A stretch of DNA of 64,000 nt from Brachycybe producta (taxonomy: Eukaryota > Arthropoda > Diplopoda > Playtdesmida > Andrognathidae). Below, piece by piece: positions 1 to 10,560 of this stretch. Position 1 is the first letter of the stretch, and each line of letters starts with the position of its first letter. The stretch lies in assembly GCA_036925085.1 (NCBI GenBank), contig JAUPFP010000012.1, positions 2,958,460-3,022,459 on the forward strand, written 5' to 3'. A model generated the notes under the pieces. It made no database searches and had not been told where the DNA came from. It saw only the letters and a program-made list of their open reading frames with translations. A program made the position numbers and the translations under genes.

Positions 1-148
1 CGACTGTTCCTACTGTTGTTCATACCTGTTCCGCTTTTCATCAAAATAGCACCCCCACCCAGTATGAGGGCTGTTTGGAGAGGGAGGTAAAGGGGCGCAA
101 AGTTTTAAGTGGGGGGGGGGGTCGCAACAAAGCCTAGCTACGCTACTG
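1..148 (-). mobile_element. hAT-like non-autonomous element, cut by window edge
   Basis: Read on the minus strand this begins with a terminus close to CAGTGGCGTAGCTAGG and continues with the same interior as the complete element at 10006-10529 (C-rich tract, then a stretch with GTGCTATTTTGATGAA). Only one end is inside the window. It is non-coding. Confidence 0.7.
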
Positions 149-517
149 GTGCCAACAGAAACTATACTCTATAGGCTCAGTATTTAAAAAAAATCAATGT
201 TTTGAGAAAAAAGTGATTGAATTGGTATGGGAATTGTGGCCACATGTTCAAATTAGATTTTTCAGGAAAAGCCGCAAAGCCAATTTAGTATTTTTTTTTT
301 TTGAATTTTGTGATTGAACAAATTTTGATAGAAGTGTGTATACGTGATGTTTGATAATAATTAAGGCCAAAACTTTCTTGTGGAAATGATGTGTTCTATG
401 CAAATTAGGCTATAAACCAACCAAAAAAAAATGTTCAAAACCTGCAAGAAAGTTATTCATTTTATATGCAAATGACAAATTATATATATTGCGCTATATT
501 GCAAAAGTACAAATAAT
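149..517. other. AT-rich spacer, nothing recognised
   Basis: Low-complexity AT-rich DNA with short A/T runs. I see no coding, RNA gene or clear repeat boundary. Confidence 0.5.
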
Positions 518-600
518 CAGTGGCGTAGCAAGGGAGGGGCGGGGGCGGTCAGCCCCTGGTTGAATTTTTTGGGGTCGGCACTGACGAAAAGAAAAGTTTA
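518..600 (+). mobile_element. Fragment with hAT-like terminus
   Basis: Starts with CAGTGGCGTAGCAAGG followed by a G-rich stretch. The terminus matches the hAT-type end seen elsewhere in the window, but the interior differs and no matching far end or target duplication was found. Probably a truncated second family. Confidence 0.4.
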
Positions 601-710
601 TTTTTAGTGGGGATTATAGAAGCACAGAATAAGAAGAACAGAAGAGAAACTCTTGTGTGACAGAATTTCATGACCTTGGACTGAAAGCTTCTCTTCTTTT
701 ACTTGATAAC

Positions 711-765
711 CGCCATTTTGGAATGTATTACTGCGTATGTGAAAGGAATACATTTCAAAATGGCG
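711..765. repeat. Stem-loop core of a probable MITE
   Basis: Arms at 711-729 and 747-765 are inverted copies differing at few positions (CGCCATTTTGGAATGTATT and its reverse complement). It lies within the segment 604-840, where further weak inverted similarity suggests an old palindromic MITE. Short reading frames crossing it have no recognisable similarity. Confidence 0.45.
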
Positions 766-861
766 TCTGCCGCAGCACCACAGAACAACGACTAATATTC
801 TGGGGTGGCGCCGCACATGCGCAGAAAAATTCTGTGTCAAGTTAATTGCTCAGTTTCCCTT

Positions 862-1067
862 ACAGGCATTTAGAAATCGGGAAGAACTTCAGTTGCCTCC
901 TGCCTTGTTATGAGTTTATGATGAACGCAACTTCTAATTGGTTGGTTATGTAGTCTGACGTCAAATGCTCCGCCCTTTTCAACGTTGAACCACACAACAA
1001 ACCAATTAGAAAGTTGCCAGTCGTCATAAAAAGGGCGGAGCCAACTGAAGTTCTTCCCGATTCCTGT
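862..1067. mobile_element. MITE with ACAGG termini (family M)
   Basis: Both ends read ACAGG inward and share a longer inverted match that includes AATCGGGAAGAACTTCAGTT. The interior has TTCTAATTGGTT and an AAAAGGGCGGAG motif. A second copy lies at 61321-61524, and a related palindrome is built into the Helitrons at 38418-39930 and 44620-45198. Confidence 0.65.
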
Positions 1068-1406
1068 GTTTCCTTTCTGTTGTTTTCCTTATTCTGTGGT
1101 AGAAGGGGGGGGGGGGTCTCTCTTAAAACGCAAAATTTGCAGAGCAGCAGAAAGATAAAATTATAAACTTTTTGTCGCTCGCTGCACTCGCAGAATGTAT
1201 TCTGCAATCCAGAATTATTTTTTTAAGCCTGGAAAACATAGACAATTGAATAAAAATGAAAATTGATCTTTGATAAATAATTCCTATCAGGTACTGGGTT
1301 TATTTAATAATTTCGTAATTAATATATTAAATTATAAAAACCATTTCAATCACTGGATATCGATAATATTGATTGGCCCCTCCCAGACCAGAATCCTGGT
1401 TGTGTT
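1068..1406. other. AT-rich spacer, nothing recognised
   Basis: Contains a G-run near 1106 and otherwise AT-rich sequence without recognisable coding or repeat structure. Confidence 0.45.
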
Positions 1407-1901
1407 AATAAAAAAACATCCATTAAAAGGCTCTTTAAAATACCTAAAAATAATTTTACAAACCACAATTAAACCACAGTGAAGCCAACACATTTGCTCA
1501 CGTGCTGATTTTTTTTCTGGTTTTTTAAATTATATTTACGTATTTTTACGAGCATTTTAATGGAATTTTTTTTTTGCTTACGAGCCCGTACTCAATGGAG
1601 TTTAACATAGGAGTTAGAAATTCGCGATTTTGAAATAGTTTTAAAAATATAGAACCGAACTTACTAATTTTTTGTCATTCTAATCGTTGGATCAGCATAT
1701 ATTTAAGATGCACATTGCACTTTGAAAACTTAATATTGCACAACTTTAAATATGAAAAATAAACATATTGCCGCGAACTGTGTATTTTAAAAATTAACAT
1801 TTTCTTCTTTAACAATAGGGGTCTATGGGGCACAATAGAAAAACGATGCTAGCGCTCTTTGCGGAGATTTTTCGAAGTAATTTTGTGAAGTAGCCTCTTA
1901 A
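1407..1901. mobile_element. TTAA family A element, one arm plus centre
   Basis: The right end is GTAGCCTCTTAA, the standard family A terminus. The sequence matches the right two thirds of the complete copy at 55976-56747, including the ATGAAAAATAAACATATTG segment and the GATGCTAGCGCTCTTTGCGG segment. The left arm is missing. Non-coding. Confidence 0.75.
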
Positions 1902-2578
1902 ACCAATCCTAATAAAATAAAGCCTTTTTTAGTTTTTTTTTAAAAATGTGAATATTTTATGACTAAAATAGTTTGGATTAGATACAGTTTTACAGTAAAT
2001 CCCGAATTGATATTCACTGATTCTGATATTGTCGAGCCTATAATTTATATGAATTATATTTCGCATCTATGAGAAGCTTTTTTCTCATCTGTTTACGTCA
2101 TTTGCGTTTCTTTTTTTAGTGTCGAAAATTAGCACCATAAAGTACATGAAGCTGTGTGCGATGTGCCCGAGTTTATTTCACATCTCTTCAGTAATAAAAC
2201 GAAATTGCAAATTGGTTGCATCTAAACCATTTTACTTACCAAAAGATATCCTCTTGCTTGTTATCAGGACAGTCAAGGAGGTGTATAACTAAATCTATGC
2301 TTTTATTTTAATCCCATAATAATGAGCTCAACATCATTCTCTATTGTAATGTTAAAACTAGTTATAGTATACTCGTAGTTTCAGTTTGGCGAGCATAAAA
2401 ATCCTAACAAGTTAGGAAAGGAAAGTTTTTTTTTCCAGGCTTCTTTTGCTTTAAAATGTAATTACATGAATCCAATATACATTTCTGAAGGTTTCTTCGG
2501 CTGTAACGAAATAGTTTAGTTCGCAATCAAATCCATGGGTTAATAATTGTTATTATAAGCACCCAGTCCCACATATAA
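1902..2578. other. AT-rich spacer, nothing recognised
   Basis: No convincing coding, RNA gene or repeat. It separates the family A fragment from the solo LTR starting at 2583. Confidence 0.45.
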
Positions 2579-2582
2579 CTAT

Positions 2583-4105
2583 TGAAACGATCAGTCCAGG
2601 AGCGATCTTGGCTCGGTTTTTTTGTGGAGTAGCGTGGAATTTTGTCATCCCTTTGTACAGTTGTACAGAGGGTTGACCCAGTTCCACACAGCTGATTTCT
2701 TCCTTTAAAGCCACAAAGATACAAATATCCTGGTTTGGTTCACAACTCACCAGGGCATGGGCCTTTCCTTCCAGGCCTACTCCTTAACATAAAGAGATCT
2801 TCCTGATAAATGGCAACACTAAGTCAATGGGGTTGCGTTTTCCTTTTATATTTCATTTTAAGAGCATAGATACAGCGTTTAGTTCAAAATTTCTCTGAAT
2901 GTAGGTGCTGCGATCGTTTTGATTGAAAAACAGTTTTTGAACGTTTTTTCTGCAGGTTTCAAGTCACATAATAATTAATAGAAAAATAATTTCGCGTGCT
3001 AAGCTTATAAAAAGAAAACATCGTGAAGCCAATAGATTAATGCACGTGGTAATTTTTATGTCGTTTTTAATGGGAGTTCATCAAATGTTATGGTGACGGT
3101 TTTTTCTCCTATGGGACTTAGCATGGAGTTAAAAACGTTATTAAAAAATAGAAGGACCTTTTCTAAATTTATAAAAAGGAAACATCGTGAAACCAATACA
3201 TGAAAGTATGTGCTAATTATTTTGTTATTGTTCTAAATCGTTTTTAACGAGAGTTTTTCAAATGTTTGTGGGACTATTTTTGATCCATTAGGATTTAACA
3301 TGGGGTTAAAATAACGATTTTGAACCTTGTTTAAAAATAGAAGGACCTTTTCAAAAATTATATAAATTGAACACGTAAAGAACAATACTTTTTATTGCAT
3401 TTTGCGCTTTACTGTATTTTAATTGGGCGATTGTGAGGCGATTTCTTGCAGTTTTAGTAACACCATATAAGAACACTCAATTGTCTCGTTGTCGTCTGCT
3501 CAAAACAACAAGATGGACGTGTATCTAGGCTCTTAATAGCAAATGATAATAGCAATGATAGCAATATTTGATATTTCTACTGACCACTGGTCAATCGTTT
3601 TTGTATGGTTTAATTGGTTTTTATTTTTGTAAGTGACCAATTAGAGGATACTGAGAAAGTCTTTTCTGAATCCTTCTTCTTGCCTGTGTTTTTGTGTACA
3701 GAAGAGAGTTTTAGAAAGAGAAAATAAACTGTTACTATGTGCAAAAGTTGCTGAAGTTTTTATTTTATATCTTTTAAGTAAAACAAGAAACTTTAACATC
3801 TTCTCATTTGGAACTATCGATCCAGGTGAAAACCGAGATACAACACTCTAAATGGAACCAAGGAAGACGACACTATCTACCGACTTTTTGTCAGGTGCAA
3901 GCCTGAGGAGTAACAGACAGCGAAAAGATCCCTTAAGTTGTAAAAGTTCACAAAAGAGGAACTTGTGAGGAAAAGGGGCAAGTTTGTTTTCTTCATGTCG
4001 AACCAGAATAGAATAAGTGGTCTCGCCAACCACTGTCAGTTTGTTCAGAAGAGCGAACTGAAACCCCTGAGGTAATTCTATCCTTCCAGGAAGTGGCTTG
4101 TTACA
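2583..4105 (+). mobile_element. Solo LTR, family L1, with nested TTAA element
   Basis: Runs from TGAAACGATC to GGCTTGTTACA, so has TG...CA ends, and is flanked on both sides by the 4-bp duplication CTAT (2579-2582 and 4106-4109). It matches, in opposite orientation, the 888-bp LTRs of the element at 48925-54557. A family B element (2858-3536) sits inside it. With that removed the length is about 845 bp. No internal retrotransposon region remains, so this is a fossil solo LTR of a gypsy-like element, visibly diverged from the young copy. Confidence 0.85.
2858..3536 (+). mobile_element. TTAA family B element
   Basis: Bounded by TTAA at both sides, with terminal inverted repeat TTAAGAGCCTAGATAC (one mismatch at the left). 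The interior holds two to three diverged direct units, each with ATCGTGAAGCCAATA-like and ATAGAAGGACCTTTT-like segments. No coding capacity. It is inserted in the L1 solo LTR, so the LTR is older than this insertion. Confidence 0.8.
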
Positions 4106-4144
4106 CTATGTGTCTGTCTGGAATGCTCTGACGTGGAAACTTTT

Positions 4145-4262
4145 GACGTTGTGCCAGTGGTAACTGTTATACCTTTACACCACTAGATGGTGTTTGCAAC
4201 GGCGCTAATGCTCTGACGTTGTGTCTGTGGTAACTGTTGTACCTTTATGCTGCTAGATGGCA
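4145..4262. repeat. Two-copy tandem duplication, about 70 bp period
   Basis: GACGTTGTG, GTGGTAACTGTT, TACCTTTA and CTAGATGG recur in the same order at 4145-4208 and 4215-4262. The copies differ at several positions. Confidence 0.6.
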
Positions 4263-5013
4263 TTTTAAATGTTTTGATTTGAAGGATCCAAACAAAAATA
4301 CACATCAACAATAACTATTCGTTTATGGCATTTTATGATCAAACTAAAATAATAGCTACATTGAATTAACATTTTCTTTTAGTTTGTCAGAGTATACTGT
4401 GATTGTAGCCAAATCGTCTCGTTATATAATTTATTTCTCAGAGGAGGTGGTGGGGGTGTGCCTGCGTGCAACATTTTTATGTGGTCTTCATCGACCTCTT
4501 TCTGTCAAATCTGTTTTTTTTTTCTTCATTTTTATTGGGAAGCTATTTATTTGAAAGTGCTTTTCTGTTGCTTAGATCCGGACTCCGGAGCAAATCTTTT
4601 TTTTTTCCATCCGTCTGTCGCTGTATTTTAATGGATTACAGATGCCGATGGTATTACCTCGTTAGCTACATTTGATTGAATTGTAATTGTGGCTTTTCGC
4701 TGATATCATGATGCGCTTGTTCAAAAAATCTTTGCTACCCAACCACTCAATCATGAACATTTCATTTTTGTGACTTATAATCCTTCTTGGTTTTATCCAT
4801 TGTGATATCCAATGAATTGCTCCAAAGAATTTTTTTATGAGTATGTCATAAAGAGGCTTTCAACAGTTCAATGGGTTTTTTTTGGGGGGGGGGAGGGGCT
4901 TTTACTTGAACAGAGGGTCTACAGAAAAATCTCCTCGTACATTGTGCAAGAATTTCCTTTGAAAAAGTTTCATAAATCTATATTCTTTTTGTTATATCAG
5001 GACACCCACCACA
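4263..5013. other. Unannotated spacer
   Basis: AT-rich with T and G runs (for example 4866-4890). Reading frames of 69 and 94 residues occur, but they are low-complexity and resemble nothing I know. Confidence 0.4.
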
Positions 5014-5681
5014 TTAAGAGCCTAAATACACGTCCATCTTGTTGTTGTGAGCAGACGACAACGAAACAAATGAGTGTTCTTATATGGTGTTACTAAAATT
5101 GCAAGAAATCGCCTCGCAATCGCTCAATTAAAGTACAGTGAAGCGCAAAATGCAATAAAAAGTATTGTTCTTTACGTGCTCGATTTACATAATTTTTGAA
5201 AAGGTCCTTCTATTTTTAAACAAAGTTCAAAATCGTTCGTTTTTTAATCCCATGTTAAATCCAATTGGATCAAAAACCACCCCACAAACATTTGATAAAC
5301 TCTCAATAAAAATGATTTAGAACAATAACAAAATAATTAGCACATACTTTCATGTATTGGCTTCACGATGTTTCCTTTTTTATAAATTTTGAAAAGGTCC
5401 TTTATTTTTTAATAATGTTTAAATCGTACATTTTTTTAACTCCTTGTTAAGTCTCATAGGACCAAAAAACCATCACCCAAACATTTGAAGAACTCCCATT
5501 AAAAACGACTTAGAAGAATCACATAAAAATTATCACGTGCATTAATCTATTGGCTTCACGATGTTTTCTTTTTATAAGCGTAGCACGCGAAATTATTTTT
5601 CTATTAATTTTTATGTGACTTGAAAAACGATCGCAGCGCCTCGGAAAAATTTCGAACTAAATGCTGTATCTAGGCTCTTAA
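5014..5681 (-). mobile_element. TTAA family B element
   Basis: Reverse-oriented copy of the element at 2858-3536 with TTAA at 5014-5017 and 5678-5681 and the same terminal inverted repeat. The internal order of the repeated segments is the same. Non-coding. Confidence 0.8.
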
Positions 5682-6313
5682 GTACTTGGTTTTCTGTAAA
5701 CAATACTGGAACAATCTCCTAGTGTAGCTACTCTTTGCCAGTTTCAGAGGCTACATCACAAAAGTACTTCAAGAAATCTTCACAAAGAGCGCTAGCATCG
5801 TTTTTTTCCAATTGAGCCCATAGACTCCATGTTAAAGAAAAAACGTTAATTTTTAAAATACACACAGTCTCGGCAATATGTTTATTTATCATATTTAGAG
5901 TTATCCAATATTAAGTTTTCAAAGTGCAATGTGCACCTTAAATATATGCTGATCGAGTGATAGAATGACAAAAAATTGGTAAGTGCGGTTCTAGTTTTAG
6001 AAAATATTTCAAAATCGCGAATTTCTAACTCTTATGTTAAACTCTATTGAGTACGTGCTCGTAAGCAAACACATCCATTAAAATGGTCGTAAAATACCTA
6101 AAAATAATTTAAAAAAACAAACAAATTAAACCACAGTGAAGCCAACACATTGGCGCACGTGCTGTTTTTTTTTTAAATTATTTTTGCGTATTTTTACGAG
6201 TATTTTAATGGATGTTTTTTCTTATTGTCATTATATCACTTGATCAGCAATATATTTAAGGTGCACATTGCACTTTGGAAACTTAATATTAAACAACTTT
6301 AAATATGAAAAAA

Positions 6314-6838
6314 CTAGTGGGGTAACCCGTTATAAATGACGGGAGCAAAATTCACCGGCAATTGTGTGCATGCGCGTCGTTTTTTTCTTTTTTTACTCTT
6401 TTCATTTCAATTTCAGTCACCCCTTCCCACTTTTCTCTCTTTCCCCCTTCTACACTTTCCAACCTTTTCCCCTCACCCCCTCCCACTTTTCTCTCTCTCC
6501 CCTTCTACACTTTCCAACCTTTTCCCCCTCACCCCCTCCCACTTTTCTCTCTCTCTTTCCCCCTTCTACACTTTCCAACCTTTTCCCCTCACCCCCTCCC
6601 ACTTTTCTCTCTCTCCCCTTCTACACTTTCCAACCTTTTCCCCCTCACCCCCTCCCACTTTTCTCTCTCCCCCGTCTACACTTTCCAAAGGAAGAGTTCA
6701 ACATATAGTTGACCTTGAGAAAAAAAAACGGTTCATTTATTCAAATTTATATAAATTCTGACGTGCTTCAAGGGTTTTGTTACTCCACACACACACACAC
6801 ACACACACATACACAGACCTGGGATATTATATATATAA
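6314..6838 (-). mobile_element. Non-autonomous Helitron
   Basis: On the minus strand the 3' end is a hairpin (CCCGTCATTTATAACGGG) followed by TTACCCCACTAG, and the flanking base is T. The 5' end is TTATATATAT, followed soon by a GT-repeat, and the preceding base is A. Comparison with uninterrupted family A copies shows insertion between A and T without target duplication, as expected for Helitrons. The 5' end is TT, not the usual TC. No Rep or helicase is encoded. Two further copies lie at 38418-39930 and 44620-45198. Confidence 0.8.
6410..6690. repeat. Minisatellite inside Helitron, about 5 x 56-60 bp
   Basis: The motif CTACACTTTCCAA recurs at about 6450, 6506, 6566, 6622 and 6674, each within a C/T-rich unit. 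The sister Helitrons carry a single copy of this segment. Reading frames of 114-141 residues crossing it are artefacts of the repeat. Confidence 0.8.
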
Positions 6839-6977
6839 TAAACATTTCCGCCATTGTTCTGTATTTTAAAAATTAACATTTTTTCTTTAACATTAGGTCT
6901 ATGGGCTCAATAGAAAAAACGTTACTAGCGCTCTTTACGGAGATTTTTCGATGTAATTTTGTGATGTAGCCTCTTAA

Positions 6978-7739
6978 CAAGAAATTTCTGGCGGTAATGG
7001 TCTCTTTAAATTAAGTAATATTTCTGAATATAGCCAATAAGTCTATTAATTGTGCCAACTTCTGTGTACATGTATAGTAAACTCCCCACCCTAACACAAA
7101 TAATAAGCATCATAATAAGCAAGCACAATTAATAAGCACACAAACGTGTAGATTGCTAGTTCGAGATCTTTTACTTTTTCTATTACAAGGTGGTACACTT
7201 ATAATTGTTTTGTAGAGGAAGTGTTACAACATAATTGCTTATATGTAGGTCTGTAATTACGAATTACTTGTTGTGTTTTGCAGACTTCGCTTTTTTTTTA
7301 CTTGTACCTAAGGAAGGCTACTAGCTAGCTATCTTATAAATGATGACTGTGCACTGTGTACAGCTTCACATAATATGTGTATTTTCATTTTTGCCTCTTT
7401 CTATTTCACTGATTATATAGGGCAAGAGTGCACACTTTATTATTTGGTCCATATTTTTCTTGGCTTTTAGTTAGTTGTTGATTTTTTTTTGTATTTTATT
7501 GTATGCTCGTATGAGACATGGATTCATCAAACTAGCAACAGACAATACGACGAATTTTTTTTTCTTGTTCAGTAGTGCAAATAGTGCATTTAACTTTCCA
7601 ACACTAACTGAGGAGCCTTTGTTTTCAAAATGTCACAGCTCAGCTAGTGAAACTTCTGGCAAAAGTTGCAGCATATGGGTTGGGGGGGTCAGATAACCAA
7701 ATGGGTAACTCCTTTTTTAAGTTATAGGAAACAAAAGGT
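6978..7739. other. Unannotated spacer
   Basis: No recognisable gene or repeat boundary. One frame of 73 residues (7475-7696) is unremarkable. Confidence 0.4.
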
Positions 7740-8765
7740 AGTTGTAAATGGGTCTCACTCAGAGTGACTGGCTGTTACATCTGGTGTACCCCAGGGTAAT
7801 GTGTTGGGTCCTCTTTTGTTCCTGATATTTATTAATGACCTCAGCAGTGCAGTTGGCAGCAACTGTAGGCTATTTGCTGATGATACTCTAATTTACAAAG
7901 AGGTTGATGGTATCCAAGACTGTGAAACATTAGCTATAGACTTGAAGGCAATTGAAGAATGGTGTAATACATGGCAACTTCAGTTGATTGAGGGGAAGTG
8001 TAGTGTTATGAGGCTAACTCGGGGTAGAAATCCAATTGTGTTTAATTTTAGTATGACTGACAGTATTCTTCAGAGTGTCAAGTGTGTCAAGTGTTTTAAG
8101 TACTTTGGGGGGTTATAGTGACAGATGATCTTTCTTGGAAAAAAACACATTGATGATGTTACTGGGAATGCTCTACAAATGCTTTGTTTTAGTCAAAGGA
8201 CATTGGGTATCTGCCCAGCACAAGTTAAAACTAGTGCCTATCAAGCATTGGTTTGGCCTCATCTTGAGTATTGCTGCAGTGTATGGAATCCTCACTCTGC
8301 CACACTCACTCAGTTGAAATGGTTCAGCATAAGGCAGCTGGGTTTGTTTGTGGCAGGCACAAATTTACAAATAGTGTCACTGAGATGCCGTCAGTGCTAC
8401 AATGGCATAGTTTGGCACATTGCAGGGCTGAGTTAAGTTTGAAATTGTTTGGAAAAATTACATGTGGTGATTGTCCTAAACCACAGTCCAGTGATATTCA
8501 TAAAGCACTATACATGGGCAGAGCTGACCAAGGGAGATTTTTGCTAGGACAGATTCATATTATTGAGCTTATAAGACAATGAAACTCTTCCCGAGGAAGT
8601 GCTGAATGGGGATAATTTTGTTTTGTGGGATTAACAATTGTATATCAATTTTGTTTTTCGTGTGCTTGACAATGCTTAATGCTGCATGTGGACTTTTATG
8701 TCCCTCTGCCATAGGCCTATTTGGCTGCTAGCAGAGTGCTAATTGTAATTGCTCAAATTTTTCAA
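7740..8765 (+). mobile_element. LINE 3' end, CR1/Jockey-like reverse transcriptase
   Basis: The translation from about 7780 gives TSGVPQGNVLGPLLFLIFIN and, a little further on, CRLFADDTLIY, the conserved B and C blocks of non-LTR reverse transcriptase (FADD at the catalytic site). The open frame at 7801-8118 ends with FGGL. Similarity continues in another frame from 8119 through EYCCSVWNPH, typical of the C-terminus of this LINE group, so at least one frameshift is present. The 3' UTR includes TGTCCCTCTGCCATAGGCC and is shared with the copy at 21175-21760. The element is 5' truncated and dead: no endonuclease or N-terminal RT is present. Confidence 0.85.
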
Positions 8766-9443
8766 GAAACAAAAAAAACCCCAAATCTTTCTAAATTTAA
8801 GAGAGCTGCAAATGTTTAATATGGGTCATATTTTGGATGTTGGGGATTGTAATAAATATAGAAACTGTTGAATTTTATGCAGTTATCATTCATCCATAAA
8901 TGACGGTTTTATTTTACTATGTAAACTATGCATATGTTACTTTTTGACAAAAAAAACAAATGATACTTTTCGATGAAATTTTTATTTTAATAGGCTTAAA
9001 ATAAAAACTTCATTGAAAAGTATCATTTTTTTGTCAAACAAAATTACATCAATTAATAATTTAGATGCTGGTGTCTGCTCCCAGAGTTGTAGAGTGCAGC
9101 TGGTGGCACCTATTGGTGACTTGGGTTACTATCCAATTAAAATGAGTGCTCAATCTATTGGCTAATTCAAGAAGGCTTAAAGATACCATTCCCTCTAGAA
9201 ATTTCTACTTAAAATTATGATTAGACTTACCTTTTGATTGTAAAAATGTTTATTTATTTTTAAGGTATCTTCTTAATTAAAAACAAACTTCAAAATGAAT
9301 TAGTATTTGGTGGAAACTTGCAATTTCAGATAGATGCCCCACCAAACAATATGAATCAGAACTAAGGCATTAAATAGTATACTCCTCAACTGGAAAAATA
9401 TCGCTATATCGATCTTTAAGCCTTTTGCCTATGTTGTCGACTC
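8766..9443. other. Spacer with one hairpin
   Basis: Apart from the inverted repeat at 8941-9042 this is AT-rich sequence with no gene that I can support. Confidence 0.4.
8941..9042. repeat. Inverted repeat, arms about 47 bp
   Basis: The left arm includes AATGATACTTTTCGATGAA and the right arm its inverse with few changes, flanking a loop of only a few bases. It looks like a small MITE or a fold-back remnant. Confidence 0.65.
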
Positions 9444-9905
9444 ACATTACTTTTAATTCACTATTCAAATACATGTATTTCCTATTACTTTTAATTCACT
9501 ATTCAAATACATGTATTTCCTATTACTTTTAATTCACTATTCAAATACGCGTATTTCCTATTACTTTTAATTCACTATTCAAATACGCGTATTTCCTATT
9601 ACTTTTAATTCACTATTCAAATACGCGTATTTCCTATTACTTTTAATTCACTATTCAAATACGCATATTTCCTATTACTTTTAATTCACTATTCAAATAC
9701 GCATATTTCCTATTACTTTTAATTCACTATTCAAATACGCGTATTTCCTATTACTTTTAATTCACTATTCAAATACGCGTATTTCCTATTACTTTTAATT
9801 CACTATTCAAATACGCATATTTCCTATTACTTTTAATTCACTATTCAAATACATGTATTTCCTATTACTTTTAATTCACTATTCAAATATGTGTATTTCC
9901 TATTC
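9444..9905. repeat. 38-bp satellite, about 12 copies
   Basis: A 38-bp unit repeats about twelve times with near perfect conservation. Variation is concentrated in two bases at the centre of an imperfect palindrome, which reads AAATACGCGTATTT in several units and AAATACATGTATTT or AAATACGCATATTT in others. The same palindrome is present singly at the end of the related element at 28468-28600, so the array probably grew from that element's end. Confidence 0.9.
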
Positions 9906-10560
9906 ATTTAAAAATACTATGGATTTAATATTAGAATTATACCACCTATCCACGTAGCTCTCGAGTTGATATGAAAGTTGTATTGAATTTAATATGACTA
10001 GGGAACAGTGGCGTAGCTAGGCTTGGTTATGCCCCCTGCCGCTTAAAACTTGGCACCCCCTTACCTCCCCCTCCTCTTAGCCCCCATACTGTAAGGGGGT
10101 GCTATTTTGATGAATGGCGGAACAGTCAGGAGGTTAGGTTTAGGAAAATGAAGCTTGTTGCAGGGGGTCTGGGGGCACAGCCCCCCATTTTTTTAGAGTT
10201 ATTAAATCAAATTAGTCTATTGTTCTGACAGTTTCTCCCATTGAACATATGAGGAAACAGTCGGAACAATGGACTCATTTGATATAATAATTCTTAAAAA
10301 AAGTCGTGAGGCTGCACCCCCAGATCGCCTGCAACAACTTAATTTTACTAAACCTAACGTTTCGACCGTTCCGCCGTTCAAAGTAAATATTAAATGAAAG
10401 TCAATTTATTTTCAAAAATAACTGAAAAATACATAGACTTTCATTTCGTTTTTTGTGCCCCCAAACCTCCTGTGCCCCCTCCCCCTCCCTCGCAGTTGCG
10501 GGTCTTGCGGTTCCCTAGCTACGCCACTGCTAGGGAATATGTGTATTTGATTAATTAATT
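9895..10560. mobile_element. MITE (family D) interrupted by a hAT element
   Basis: The parts outside 10006-10529 match the reverse complement of 28468-28600, including AATTATACCACCT, CCACGT and CTCTCGAG. One end merges into the 38-bp satellite. Non-coding. Confidence 0.55.
10006..10529. mobile_element. Complete non-autonomous hAT element with 8-bp TSD
   Basis: Termini are CAGTGGCGTAGCTAGG and its inverse CCTAGCTACGCCACTG. The 8-bp duplication CTAGGGAA flanks both sides (9998-10005 and 10530-10537). At 524 bp it has no transposase; mobilisation would need one in trans. The 8-bp TSD and CAGTGG ends are the hAT signature. Confidence 0.92.

Larger units (their letters stand above)
5743..6977. 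mobile_element. TTAA family A element split by a Helitron
   Basis: Left arm starts at an altered TTAAGAGGCTACATCAC (5743 onward) and the right end is GATGTAGCCTCTTAA (TTAA 6974-6977). The two arms are long inverted copies of each other. The sequence breaks after ATATGAAAAA at 6313 and resumes with TAAACAT at 6839, exactly as in undisturbed copies, which defines the Helitron insertion. Confidence 0.8.

Noticed and set aside
6336-6761. Ser/Pro/Leu-rich frames of 114-141 residues
   Set aside because: Products of a C/T-rich minisatellite inside a Helitron, open in three frames at once.
9444-9905. CRISPR-like array of 38-bp repeats
   Set aside because: Units are directly adjacent with no unique spacers and the genome is animal-like. 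This is a satellite.
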